A DNA stretch of 64,000 nucleotides from JAPXSY01 sp033812795 (GCA_033812795.1 JAPXSY010000007.1:17263-81262); one strand, 5' to 3'. Shown: positions 1-7,735, numbered from the stretch's first letter. Made by a program: numbers and translations. Notes: generated from the letters alone by a model not told the origin.

Positions 1-294
1 TATTTCCGAGTCCCATATTTTGCCTAGACTAATGGAGACAATATCCCATTCGGTGAATTTTGTGGTGCGCTTTTTTAGCCATTCTGTTGCTTTTCCTGCC
101 GCTTTCTCAACTGGCAGGGGCAAAGAAACGTCAGGCTTCCATTCAGGGGTCTGCGCAAGCCGTTCTTGTGTAATATACCAGTAAGTTGACTTGCCGTTCA
201 CGTCACGATGTTCGGTTATCATCACACGCGCATCAGCTTTGACAACCATCGCACAACCAAGTGCCAAGCTAAAAAACGTCAAACAGAGTCTCAT
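1..294 (-). CDS. secreted hypothetical protein, 3' end beyond window
   Basis: The minus-strand frame is open from an ATG at 294 to the left edge (98 codons seen, C-terminus missing). An excellent ribosome binding site (AAGGAGGA, 301-308) lies six bases upstream, which fixes the start. The first 22 residues are a signal peptide: a short basic start, a hydrophobic core and an Ala-Asp-Ala cleavage region. The mature part is polar, with Tyr-Trp-Tyr near residue 38 and a Lys/Thr-rich stretch near residue 75. I do not recognise the family. Base composition is lower in GC than the genes after 1900, like the rest of 1-1750, so this end of the window may be acquired DNA. Confidence 0.7.
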   Translation of the reverse strand, partial: MRLCLTFFSLALGCAMVVKADARVMITEHRDVNGKSTYWYITQERLAQTPEWKPDVSLPLPVEKAAGKATEWLKKRTTKFTEWDIVSISLGKIWDSEI

Positions 295-385
295 TGCCCA
301 TCCTCCTTGTTACCAAGATCAACCCGCACATTCCCATCAGCAGCAAGTTCACCGAAAGGGTACGCTTCTTTTGGGGGCAGCGCAA

Positions 386-640
386 GGGTTTTTGGGGAAC
401 GCCAGGGGGGATTCCTGATTTTCATGAAGGTTCATATGTTTCAGGGTTTCTGGTTTCTGGTTTCAGGTTTCATCCAAATCGGGATCGGTATCGGTATCGG
501 GATCGGGATCGATCATTTCACCACGAACACACGGGATGGCACTGCTCGGGTTTTTTTGGAACGCCAGGGGGAATTCCTGATTTTCATGAAGTTTCATGTG
601 TTTCAGGGTTCCATCCAAACCGGGATCGGGGTCGGGATAA
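386..640 (+). repeat. dispersed repeat cluster A (hexamer arrays)
   Basis: Noncoding repeat in forward orientation. Using g=ATCGGG, c=ATCGCT, t=ATCGGT, h=GTCGGG, a=ATCGGA, k=GTCGGT and x=terminal unit, the array at 478-513 reads gttggx and follows ATCCAA. A degenerate array of about four units lies near 619-640. Between them is a block containing GGGATGGCACTGCTCGGG, GGAACGCCAGGGGGAATTCC and TGATTTTCATGAAG, which recurs in clusters E, G and I. Frames through the repeat are open but simply translate the hexamers (Ile-Gly, Asp-Arg, Ser-Gly dipeptides), so no gene is called. Confidence 0.8.
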
Positions 641-719
641 CGCGTGTGCACATGCGCGCAGGCCTCAATCGTGTTTCAATGGGGGCGCGGCTTGACAGGT
701 TCGGGGAGGAGTTCGTAAA

Positions 720-780
720 CTGAACCGCACGGATAGGGTCGCCATCGCGGAGTGCGTTCAGTGGCACTGCATTGTTGGGC
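720..780 (+). other. possible integron attC remnant
   Basis: An imperfect inverted repeat (CTGAACCGCAC at 720-730 against GTGCGTTCAG at 752-761, with one unpaired C) is followed by GTTGGGC at 774-780. GTTGGGC fits the attC core GTTRRRY, and an unpaired base in the stem is also typical of attC. The next small gene starts about 35 bases after the core. The matching RYYYAAC box is missing upstream, where repeat cluster A lies close by. GCCCAAC, a match to that box, occurs at 1681-1687 just after the glycosylase domain ends, where the next attC would start. No integrase is visible. This is inference from motif spacing only. Confidence 0.28.
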
Positions 781-815
781 GGGAAGCAAGGCAGCGAGAA
801 CAGAGGGGATTGCGC

Positions 816-1010
816 GTGAAGTATGAGGATTTGACATTCAAGGTGCCAAAGCAATGCGATGACTATGACGAATGCTCAACCTTCGTTACCGAATCCATTG
901 AGACGATTATCCAGACTGCGATTGATGCAGGTAGAAACAAGATTGTAATCAATGCCCACGCAGACGCGAAGCAACATCCGATTAGCCCCGGCGCCCGCAT
1001 GAAACGGTGA
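816..1010 (+). CDS. small hypothetical protein (64 aa)
   Basis: A short acidic protein from a GTG at 816, preceded by AGAGGGGA at Shine-Dalgarno distance; a TTG at 810 is an alternative start. It has an Asp-Asp-Tyr-Asp-Glu patch near residue 18 and a predicted helix with Glu/Thr/Ile pattern around residues 25-40. No family is recognised. It may be a fragment or a small cassette gene, because it sits between a possible attC core and the DNA glycosylase gene on the same strand. The absence of a longer alternative frame and the good ribosome site favour a real gene, but length and lack of a known relative keep confidence low. Confidence 0.4.
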   Translation: MKYEDLTFKVPKQCDDYDECSTFVTESIETIIQTAIDAGRNKIVINAHADAKQHPISPGARMKR

Positions 1011-1071
1011 AGCCCCACAACATACGGTCATTGGAGAGCCTTGCTCTACATTGGGTATTCATGAGCTGACA

Positions 1072-1737
1072 ATGCGCATTTCTAACGACAACGATCTGGC
1101 TGAGGCATGCCGCAAGTTACGTTGCGCAGACAAGCGGCTTGCTGAAATTATCAACCACGTCGGGCCGTGCACGCTGAAGCCGCATACACCGGATTTTCAT
1201 TTTCTGGCTGATGCGATTATCGGTCAGCAAATCGCCACGAAAGCTGCCGCCACGATTTCAGCCCGATTCAAGCAGCTTTTCAAAGGAAACAAACCCACGG
1301 CAAAGGGCTTTCTCAACATACCAAAAGAAGAAGTGCTTTCGGCTGGCGTGTCCGGGCAAAAATATGGCTACATTCTTGACCTTGCCCAACGTATAAACAG
1401 CCGGAAGCTGCGTTTGGCCTCGCTCTCTAAGATGAGCGATTCCGGAGTACGCGAAAAATTGACGGAGGTGAAGGGCATCGGGGTCTGGACCGCTGACATG
1501 TTTCTTCTTTTTGGCCTCGGCAGGCTGGACGTCTTTCCTTTGCACGACTTCGCCCTAAGGCAGGCAATGGCTAGAGTCTATGATGTGCCAGCCGATGATC
1601 ATGGGGCTTTGTTGCGCATAGCCAACCGCTGGGCTCCTTATCGCAGTGTGGGAACGTGGTATATGTATCGAAGTAAAAATGCCCAACAAGGTTCACAGCG
1701 TAGCGGCACACGCTCACGTGCACGAGGACGCGAATGA
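1072..1737 (+). CDS. DNA-3-methyladenine glycosylase (AlkA-type, HhH-GPD)
   Basis: Base-excision repair glycosylase that removes alkylated purines. Visible features: an FHFLADAIIGQQI-type helix near residues 42-54 (family signature before the catalytic domain), then a helix-hairpin-helix around residues 127-140 with GIGVWTADM, followed by DVFPLHDFAL, whose last Asp is the expected catalytic residue. The folded domain ends near RSVGTWYMYRS. The final 20 or so residues are low-complexity Ser/Arg/Gly and look like read-through; a TAA lies one frame over, directly after the Tyr-Arg codons, so a small frameshift or a natural tail is possible. Start: ATG 1072 (no clear ribosome site); TTG 1051 is an alternative. 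Less GC-rich than genes after 1900, suggesting transfer. Confidence 0.8.
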   Translation: MRISNDNDLAEACRKLRCADKRLAEIINHVGPCTLKPHTPDFHFLADAIIGQQIATKAAATISARFKQLFKGNKPTAKGFLNIPKEEVLSAGVSGQKYGYILDLAQRINSRKLRLASLSKMSDSGVREKLTEVKGIGVWTADMFLLFGLGRLDVFPLHDFALRQAMARVYDVPADDHGALLRIANRWAPYRSVGTWYMYRSKNAQQGSQRSGTRSRARGRE

Positions 1738-1897
1738 GGTTCGATATAAATTCAGGAGGCCGTGTTTCGAGGACAAGGAGGAGCTAAAAGATCGTAGTTC
1801 CGGGAACAGCGTTTATGGTAAAATAATCGTACCTCAAGCCGCATGGAACGACTGGCGAGGCATCTTGGGAGCGGGGTGCATGTATAGGAGAAATCGT

Positions 1898-4165
1898 ATG
1901 CGTGAACGGATGCGCTGTTTGATTTTAGTTTGCCTAAACGGGTTGTGTCTGTGGGCGGCAGCCGGTTTGCTGGAGCAACAGGAGTTGACGGGGCTGGATG
2001 AAATCGTTTTTGTCAAGCGGCACACGTACAACGCCAATCACTACTATACGGAATTCATCAACAGCACATGGATGCCGGGCGGTAATATCTGTGTGTTGAA
2101 TCTTAAAACCGGCGCGGTGCGCGAACTGCTGCCGCAGATGACGGGCGGCGTGTTCGGCCGGTTTGATCTTTCGTTTGACGCGCGGCGTGTGGTTTTCGAC
2201 TGGAAGCCCGGGCCGCAGGAAGGCTGCCGCATTTTTGAGGTCAACATTGACGGCACGGGATTGCGGCAGTTGACGTTTCCTCAGGACGACGAGGCAGAGC
2301 TTTCAGCGGCTTACCGCAAGAGTCCCAAGTATCATCACGGCACAGACGATATGCACCCGTGCTACCTGCCGGATGGCGGGATCGCTTTTGTCTCGACCCG
2401 TTGTCAATACGGCATTCTGTGCGATCCGGCCGATGAGTTCACCACAACGGTGATGTTCCGCATGGATGGCGACGGCAAGAACATGCGGCAGCTTTCCAAC
2501 AGTTCTGTCAGCGAGGCGTGTCCGGTGATGCTGGAGGACGGGCGGCTGATGTACACCCGGTGGGAATATGTCGACAAGGGCGCGGTGGCGGTGAAATGTT
2601 TGTGGGCGATGCGTCCGGACGGCACGGCCTCGCAGGAGATCTACGGCAACGACATCGCGGTGCCGACAACCATGCTTTACGGCAGGCCGATCCCGGGTAT
2701 GGCGGATGCCTTCGTGTTTCTCGGTACTCCGCATTACCCGCACAACGGGTTCGGCACAGTGGTCAGACTGGATATGTCAAAGCCGATCCGCACGGAGTTG
2801 CCCATGACTTATATCACGGCTGACGTGGATATCAAAACCGAGGGCGGGTTTCATTTCCGGGACAGCGCTGGCGGGTGGCAGCGAGATCCGGAGGGCAAGG
2901 GGCGGCTCTTTAAAGACCCGTATCCGTTGTCTGCCGCGCTCTATCTGGTCTCGCACAAGCCAGCGGGCGAAGTGTGGCGGTCACCGGCAGGGTATGGCCT
3001 TTATGTTTTGAACGAGGCGGGAGAAGTCGCGGAGATCTACCGCGATCCCGCGATATCCTGTTTCCTGCCTTATCCTTTGCGGGCGCGAAGTGTGCCGCCG
3101 GTTGTGCATTCGCCTGTGAACAGCGCATTGGCTGCGGCGGGGGAGGCTGTCTGTCTGGTGCAGGATGTATACCACGGGCTTACGGGAGTGCCGCGCGGCG
3201 CGGTCAGGTGGCTGCGCGTGCTGGAACAGGTGCCCCGGCCGTGGGCGGCGCAGATGGCGGACAACAGTGACGAGTATGACCAGCAGCACATCGTGATCAG
3301 CAAGGACACGCATCTGGGGCTCAAGGTGCAGTGGGGCGTTGTGCCGGTTGATCCGGACGGCTCGGCACATTTCAAGGTGCCGGCTGGGCGTAATCTGTTT
3401 TTCCAGGCGCTGGATGCCGACTATCTGATGTTGCAGACAGAACGGACGTATGTGAACTACATGCCGGGCGAGGTGCGTTCCTGTATCGGTTGCCATGAAA
3501 CGCCGCAAAGCGCGGCGGATTACCAGCGTAAAGACAGGCGGCGCAGGGCGCGGCCGAGCGCGTTCGGGCGGGCGCCGGATGTGCCGGGCCCGCAGCCCAA
3601 CGAAGAGCGCGGTCAACGTACGCTGGATTACATGACGGACGTTCAGCCGCTGTTTGACCGGCACTGCATATCTTGTCACGGCGAAAGCGCGGGGGAGCCG
3701 GGAAAGCTGGATTTGCGCGGCAAGCTGACACGCAAATTCTGCGTCTCATACGAGGCACTGGTTCCGGAGAGGCGCAAAGGCTCTTTTTACCGCGGTTTAC
3801 TTGGCACGGTTATCGGCGAGAATCATCCCAAGACCGGCAATGTCGATTACTTACCGCCGGGCACGCTGGGGGCGCGCACCAGTGTTTTGGCGGCGATGCT
3901 GGGACGGGGTAAGATTGTGCTGGCGGATACGGCAAACCAGGCGCGGGCGGCCTCTCTGGCGCAGTCGCATGTCAAAGCATTGGCACGGTTGACCCCCGAG
4001 GAGTTTTTGCGGCTGGCCAATTGGATCGACACCAACTGTCAGTATTACGGCTCTTATTGGGGGCGGCGTGACCTGAAACATAAAGATTCGCCGTTTTTCC
4101 GTCCGTCAGCGACGTTTGAGCAGGCGATCAGCCGCGAGTTTCCATGGCCGGGGGGGATGCGGTGA
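1898..4165 (+). CDS. secreted di-haem protein, HzsA-like (hydrazine synthase alpha-related)
   Basis: A 755-residue exported protein. The start at ATG 1898 has AGGAG at 1886-1890 and gives a signal peptide of about 25 residues (hydrophobic LILVCLNGLCLWAAAG). Residues 40-440 contain TolB/WD40-like propeller blades (SFDARRVVFDWKP, HPCYLPDGGIAFVSTR, ACPVMLEDGRLMYTRWE). Two c-type haem motifs follow, CIGCH near residue 529 and CISCH near residue 590. The C-terminus carries NWIDTNCQYYGSYWGRR, an ending common in planctomycete and Kiritimatiellota HzsA-related proteins. These paralogues are widespread outside anammox bacteria, so hydrazine synthesis is not implied; periplasmic electron transfer or substrate binding is more likely. 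The stop codon overlaps the next start (TGATG), so the two genes are probably translationally coupled. Confidence 0.75.
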   Translation: MRERMRCLILVCLNGLCLWAAAGLLEQQELTGLDEIVFVKRHTYNANHYYTEFINSTWMPGGNICVLNLKTGAVRELLPQMTGGVFGRFDLSFDARRVVFDWKPGPQEGCRIFEVNIDGTGLRQLTFPQDDEAELSAAYRKSPKYHHGTDDMHPCYLPDGGIAFVSTRCQYGILCDPADEFTTTVMFRMDGDGKNMRQLSNSSVSEACPVMLEDGRLMYTRWEYVDKGAVAVKCLWAMRPDGTASQEIYGNDIAVPTTMLYGRPIPGMADAFVFLGTPHYPHNGFGTVVRLDMSKPIRTELPMTYITADVDIKTEGGFHFRDSAGGWQRDPEGKGRLFKDPYPLSAALYLVSHKPAGEVWRSPAGYGLYVLNEAGEVAEIYRDPAISCFLPYPLRARSVPPVVHSPVNSALAAAGEAVCLVQDVYHGLTGVPRGAVRWLRVLEQVPRPWAAQMADNSDEYDQQHIVISKDTHLGLKVQWGVVPVDPDGSAHFKVPAGRNLFFQALDADYLMLQTERTYVNYMPGEVRSCIGCHETPQSAADYQRKDRRRRARPSAFGRAPDVPGPQPNEERGQRTLDYMTDVQPLFDRHCISCHGESAGEPGKLDLRGKLTRKFCVSYEALVPERRKGSFYRGLLGTVIGENHPKTGNVDYLPPGTLGARTSVLAAMLGRGKIVLADTANQARAASLAQSHVKALARLTPEEFLRLANWIDTNCQYYGSYWGRRDLKHKDSPFFRPSATFEQAISREFPWPGGMR

Positions 4166-5508
4166 TGGCTATTGACGGAAAAGCGCTCGCGCTGGCGTGC
4201 TTCAAGGCCGGTGTCGCGGGCGTCGCCCCGGATCGGCTGGTGCGCGATCACGTCAGATCTGATGAGCGGACGCTGACGATCTGCGGGCAGGAGTTCGATC
4301 CAAGCCGCATCGAGCGGATTTTCGTGGTCGGCGCGGGGAAGGCGTCTGGACTCATGGCGTTGGCGCTGGAGGAGATGCTGGGTGACCGGGTGATTGGCGG
4401 TGCGGTTGTCGTCAAGCATGGCCATGCGGTGCCTTGCCGAAAAATCAGGATCATGGAGGCGGCGCATCCTTATCCGGATCAGGCGGGCGTTGACGCCACG
4501 CAAAAGATCATGCGGTTTTGCGAGGAGGCCCGCGAGGGAGACCTCATGCTGTGCGTTTGGTCGGGCGGCGGTTCCGCGCTGCTGGCCGACGCGCCGGAGG
4601 AGTGCTCGGTGGAGGAGGTGGCGCGCCTGTCGGAGGTCTTGGTGACGTCCGGGGCCGACATCGGCGAGATCAACGCGGTCCGCAAGCATCTCAGCCGGGT
4701 GAAGGGTGGACAGTTGGCGCGGCTCGCCTGGCCCGCGCGGGTGGTGAGCCTGATTCTTTCGGATGTGGTCGGTGATCCTTTGGATGTCATCGCTTCGGGC
4801 CCGACCGTGGCAGACCCCACAACGTTCGGGGAAGCGTTGGCTGTTCTCCGGAAATACCGGATCGAGGCGCAAACGCCCCCACAGCTTCTGCAGGTGTTGA
4901 ACAACGGCGCGGCAGGCCTTCTGCCCGAAACGCCGAAAGCGGATGATCCCGCGCTGGCACGAACGGTGAACTCAATCATCGGCAACAACCGGATTGCGCT
5001 GGAACATGTCGCTCAATATGCGCAGAGTCGGGGGCTGTCGGTGAGGATCGTGACGGACCGCCTCGAAGGGGCGACTGCGGAGGCGGCCGCAACGATCGTG
5101 CGGGCCGCGTGCGAGGCGCAGTCCGACACGAGCCTCGCCAAGCCCGCCTGTCTGCTGTTCGGTGGCGAAACCACGTTGCGGGTCATGGGTTGCGGAACGG
5201 GTGGCCGTAACCAGCATCTCGCGCTTCAGGCCGCACGGCTGCTGCGCGGGCGCAAGGGGATCACTCTGCTGGCTGGCGGTTCGGACGGTACGGATGGGCC
5301 GACGGAAATGGCGGGCGCGGTGGTGGACGGGGAAACGTGCGTTGCGGCCGAACGGGCCAATGTGGATGCGGCGGCGTATCTGCGCGCCTTTGATTCGTAC
5401 GCGTTCTTCAAAAAAATCGGTGGTCATGTGTTCACCGGCCCGACGCGGACCAACGTCATGGACTTAATTGTCGTGATTCTGGGCGCTGACGCATCCCCGG
5501 CCCCCTGA
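4165..5508 (+). CDS. glycerate 2-kinase (MOFRL family)
   Basis: Phosphorylates D-glycerate to 2-phosphoglycerate, the usual outlet of sugar-acid and serine-type pathways into glycolysis; cytoplasmic. Family motifs appear in order: VVGAGKASG near residue 58, WSGGGSALL near residue 133, VRKHLSRVKGGQLA, LSDVVGDPLDVIASGPT, then the C-terminal MOFRL part with FGGETT, GGRNQHLAL, GGSDGTDGPT and AGAVVDG. Length (447 residues) is normal. The ATG at 4165 overlaps the upstream stop as TGATG; an ATG at 4144 is possible but has no better ribosome site. Being coupled to an HzsA-like secreted protein is unusual for this family. Followed directly by repeat cluster B with no obvious terminator. Confidence 0.92.
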   Translation: MAIDGKALALACFKAGVAGVAPDRLVRDHVRSDERTLTICGQEFDPSRIERIFVVGAGKASGLMALALEEMLGDRVIGGAVVVKHGHAVPCRKIRIMEAAHPYPDQAGVDATQKIMRFCEEAREGDLMLCVWSGGGSALLADAPEECSVEEVARLSEVLVTSGADIGEINAVRKHLSRVKGGQLARLAWPARVVSLILSDVVGDPLDVIASGPTVADPTTFGEALAVLRKYRIEAQTPPQLLQVLNNGAAGLLPETPKADDPALARTVNSIIGNNRIALEHVAQYAQSRGLSVRIVTDRLEGATAEAAATIVRAACEAQSDTSLAKPACLLFGGETTLRVMGCGTGGRNQHLALQAARLLRGRKGITLLAGGSDGTDGPTEMAGAVVDGETCVAAERANVDAAAYLRAFDSYAFFKKIGGHVFTGPTRTNVMDLIVVILGADASPAP

Positions 5509-5514
5509 CCGGTG

Positions 5515-5945
5515 AGGTTCTTGGCTTCATCCAAATCGGTATCGGTATCGGGATCGCTATCGGGATCGCTATCGGGATCGGCTGTTTCACCACAGAACAC
5601 TTTCTTGGGTTTCACGGTTTCATGGTTTCAGGGTTTCGGGTTTCATGGTTTCGGGGTTTCTGGGTTTCATCCAAATCGGTATCGGGATCGGGATCGCTAT
5701 CGGGATCGGCTGTTTCACCACGGGACACTTTCTTGGGTTTCACGGTTTCATGGTTTCAGGGTTTCGGGTTTCATGGTTTCGGGGTTTCTGGGTTTCATCC
5801 AAATCGGGGTCGGGGTCGGGATCGCTATCGGAATCGATTGTTTAACCACAGAACACTTTCTTGGGTTTCAGGGTTTCATGGTTTCACGGTTTCAGGATTT
5901 CATCGGGGTCGGGATCGCTATCGCTATCGGGATCGACCATTTAAC
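5515..5945 (+). repeat. dispersed repeat cluster B (four hexamer arrays)
   Basis: Four hexamer arrays in forward orientation (unit letters as in cluster A): ttgcgcgx at 5535-5582 (eight units), tggcgx at 5675-5710, ghhcax at 5803-5838 and ghccgx at 5902-5937. The first three follow ATCCAA and run into TGTTTMACCACRGRACAC, TTTCTTGGGTTTCA and a run of GGTTTC units with one or two variable bases between. The fourth lacks ATCCAA and corresponds to the last six units of the 13-unit array in cluster C. The frames are stop-free but noncoding in character. Confidence 0.85.
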
Positions 5946-6066
5946 AACCGCCTCACCGCCTCACAGTCTCACCGCCTTTGAGATTGCGGGCTCCGCCCGC
6001 ATCTCAATACGTCAAAACCCAATGTTTGCGGGGGGTTGCTAGAATTTCTACCCGTTCAACTGCTCT
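5931..6066 (+). repeat. left arm of about 135-bp inverted repeat (partner 7001-7150)
   Basis: This segment runs from the end of array B4 through CCGCCTCAC-type units, a hairpin-forming GCGGGCTCCGCCCGC (5987-6001), ACGTCAAAACCCAATGTTT and CTAGAATTTCTACCCGTTC to the terminus CAACTGCTC. The reverse complement of nearly the same series lies at 7001-7150. Together they bracket the small membrane protein and the cysteine-rich miniprotein. Differences are point changes plus a different number of TGTGAGGC units. Confidence 0.75.
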
Positions 6067-6149
6067 TTTTAGGGTGAAGGATGAAATGACGCGGGACACG
6101 CGAGAATGCACTTGCCGGACGGGTCGGCAGGGGGTATCCTAAAAAGAGC
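6062..6149. repeat. 12-bp inverted repeat GCTCTTTTTAGG upstream of small membrane protein
   Basis: GCTCTTTTTAGG at 6062-6073 and its exact reverse complement CCTAAAAAGAGC at 6138-6149 enclose 64 bases with no gene. The same word forms the outer end of repeat clusters at 7700-7735, 16655-16675 and 32597-32620, so both copies here may be element termini and the enclosed bases an insertion site or a solo element. Confidence 0.6.
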
Positions 6150-6212
6150 GGGTTGTTTCAAAGGACGCATTTCGTGCTTTGACAGCCCCGAAACCCAGAA
6201 AGGACGTGGAAT

Positions 6213-6578
6213 ATGAATGAGACGGCAAACGTAGGGATGATGGGCATGTTTCCGCTGATAATCACGTTGGCGCTCTGTCTGTTGATGCTGGCGTCGATGT
6301 GGCGTATCTTCACCAAAGCCGGACAGCCTGGATGGGCGATCCTGATTCCGATCTATAATGCGTACGTGATGCTGAAGGTCGCGGGTAAGCCGGGCTGGTG
6401 GCTGTTGCTGATGCTGATCCCGGTCGTTAATCTGATCGTCACGATCCTGATGTTGGCTGGAATCGCCAAAAATTTCGGGAAAGGCGTAGGATATGTCTTG
6501 GGACTGATCTTCTTTCCGATCCTTTTCTATCCGATGTTAGCATTCGGTGACGCGCAGTATCGCGGTGTGGCCGGTTAA
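6213..6578 (+). CDS. small integral membrane protein, DUF5684-like
   Basis: A 121-residue protein with four hydrophobic segments (about residues 12-30, 38-52 weakly, 60-80 and 88-108). AGAAAGGACG lies eight bases before the ATG. The stretch GQPGWAILIPIYNAYVMLK and the following GKPGWWLL with VVNLIV match the DUF5684 pattern as I remember it. These proteins sit in the inner membrane and have no assigned reaction; they often occur beside signal peptidases, but none is present here. The gene is bracketed by inverted repeats (5931-6066 and 7001-7150). Confidence 0.7.
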   Translation: MNETANVGMMGMFPLIITLALCLLMLASMWRIFTKAGQPGWAILIPIYNAYVMLKVAGKPGWWLLLMLIPVVNLIVTILMLAGIAKNFGKGVGYVLGLIFFPILFYPMLAFGDAQYRGVAG

Positions 6579-6721
6579 TAAGATGAGCCATCCCGCAGGC
6601 GTGGGACAGGTTTTCTCGCAGGAGTCAGAATCGAGAGTCGCGACATGATCGATTCATTCGCTTCGGACTCCTGATTCCTTGGGTTGCGGGCTTCGTCCGT
6701 GTCAGAAGGGAAGAAGGTCCT

Positions 6722-6916
6722 ATGAAACTCGATGCCGAATTCTGTGAATCGCGTTGTCCTGTCTGCGTCAACGCCCGCAAGGGCAACAAACTGGCGATTG
6801 GGTTGCAGAAGTTGGAGATGTTTCTTACCGGGGGCGGGTGTCCCGCCGGGCGCGACCGGCTGAAAAAGTACGGTGTGCGCCCGAACGAGAAGCGGTCGGA
6901 CCGAGTGGTGTCATGA
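6722..6916 (+). CDS. cysteine-rich miniprotein (64 aa)
   Basis: Begins at ATG 6722, four bases after GAAGG. Four cysteines occur in an ordered layout: CESRCPVC near residues 8-15 and GGCPAGR near residues 38-44, with a basic helix-like middle (ARKGNKLAIGLQKLEMFL) and an ending KKYGVRPNEK. The arrangement could bind zinc or an iron-sulfur cluster, or form disulfides if exported, though there is no signal peptide. I have the impression of similar short proteins in other anaerobes but cannot name the family. It lies between repeats and is on the same strand as the DUF5684-like gene. Confidence 0.45.
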   Translation: MKLDAEFCESRCPVCVNARKGNKLAIGLQKLEMFLTGGGCPAGRDRLKKYGVRPNEKRSDRVVS

Positions 6917-7000
6917 CGATCCCTGCCGCTGAACGGCTCCCTCTTCGGGAAGAGGAGGACGGGGTTTGCATTCCGCTGCTCTTTTTTAGGTTCAACCAAA

Positions 7001-7150
7001 AAGGAGCAGTTGAACGGGTAGAATTCTAGTAAACCCCCGTAAACATTGGGTTTTGACGTATTGAGATGCGGGCGGAGCCCGCAATCTCAAAGGCTGTGAG
7101 GCTGTGAGGCTGTGAGGCTGTGAGGCGGTTGTTAAATGGTCGATCCCGAT
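7001..7150 (-). repeat. right arm of about 135-bp inverted repeat
   Basis: Reverse-oriented copy of 5931-6066: GGAGCAGTTGAACGGGTAGA, a 15-base hairpin GCGGGCGGAGCCCGC, and four TGTGAGGC-type units before array C begins. The neighbouring CTGCTCTTTTTTAGG (6977-6991) is the recurring cluster terminus. Confidence 0.75.
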
Positions 7151-7290
7151 AGCGATAGCGATCCCGACCCCGATAGCGATCCCGATCCCGACCCCGATAG
7201 CGATCCCGATAGCGATTTGGATGAAATCCTGAAACCAGAAACCCAGAAACCCTGAAACCTTGAAACCCAAGAAAGTGTTCTGTGGTTAAA
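7136..7290 (-). repeat. dispersed repeat cluster C (13-unit hexamer array)
   Basis: On the minus strand the array reads, after ATCCAA, cgcghgcghccgx: thirteen hexamers, the longest in the window. Its last six units (ghccgx) equal array B4. GGTTTC units follow toward 7275 and then the box TTTCTTGGGTTTCA, ending at GGTTAAACAATC where the MITE-like insertion begins. Confidence 0.8.
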
Positions 7291-7295
7291 CAATC

Positions 7296-7465
7296 CACGT
7301 TAGCCATTAGCTATTGCAACACCTTTAACCCGCTGAACGTCAACAAGTAAGCTTTTTCGATTCAACGAAAACCCCCACAGGCACACGGTTTTCGGTAGAT
7401 CGGGAAAGCGTAACATCCTCTGAACTAAAACGTTGAAGATGTTGCAATAGCCGGTAGCCTGTGCG
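7296..7465. mobile_element. MITE-like palindromic insertion (about 170 bp)
   Basis: This block interrupts a repeat unit at the junction between a TTTAACCAC box and a hexamer array. The intact junction seen at 7600-7620 is GGTTAAACAATCGATTCC; here GGTTAAACAATC stops at 7295 and GATCGATTCC resumes at 7465, so ATC appears duplicated. The ends are imperfect inverted repeats of over 30 bases (TAGCTATTGCAACA near 7307-7322, TGTTGCAATAGCC near 7440-7452). The match continues inward (CGAAAACC near 7366 with GGTTTTCGG near 7387), so the whole element can fold into one long hairpin. No reading frame fits a transposase. It looks like a non-autonomous element moved in trans. Confidence 0.6.
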
Positions 7466-7735
7466 ATCGATTCCGATAGCGATCCCGACCCCGACCCCGA
7501 TTTGGATGAAACCCAGAAACCCTGAAACCCTGAAACCATGAAACCCCGAAACCCAGAAACCCAGAAACCTTGAAACCTTGAAACCCAAGAAAGTGTTCTG
7601 TGGTTAAACAATCGATTCCGATAGCGATCCCGACCCCGACCCCGATTTGGATGAAACCCTGAAACCCTGAAACCTTGAAACCTGAAACAAAGAGCGTTGA
7701 AGGTTCAACTGCTCTTTTTTAGGTTCAATGTGTTG
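7464..7735 (-). repeat. dispersed repeat cluster D (two identical hexamer arrays)
   Basis: Two minus-strand arrays, at about 7466-7502 and 7613-7650, both read ghhcax, identical to array B3. Each follows ATCCAA and a series of GGTTTC units. The outer end is the recurring terminus: GTTGAAGGTTCAAC (palindromic) then TGCTCTTTTTTAGG at 7712-7725. The gap from 7735 to 7903 contains only AT-richer sequence before the next gene; I see no confident promoter there. Confidence 0.8.

Noticed and set aside
1898..4165. Hydrazine synthase and anammox metabolism
   Set aside because: Only the alpha-like architecture is present; no HzsB/C, hydrazine dehydrogenase or nitrite reductase is seen, and such paralogues are common in non-anammox PVC bacteria.
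5515..5945. CRISPR array
   Set aside because: Repeat units are 6-8 bp, there are no regular 25-40 bp unique spacers and no cas genes.
5512..6042. Open frames of up to 176 codons through repeat clusters (also 7026-7307, 7300-7611, 51644-52348, 58839-59345)
   Set aside because: They are open in several frames on both strands because the 6-mer units contain no stop; the products are Ile-Gly, Asp-Arg or Ser-Gly dipeptide runs, no ribosome site or domain is seen, and the same DNA is read in different frames in different clusters.
5931..7150. Insertion sequence with its own transposase
   Set aside because: Neither enclosed gene resembles a transposase or recombinase.
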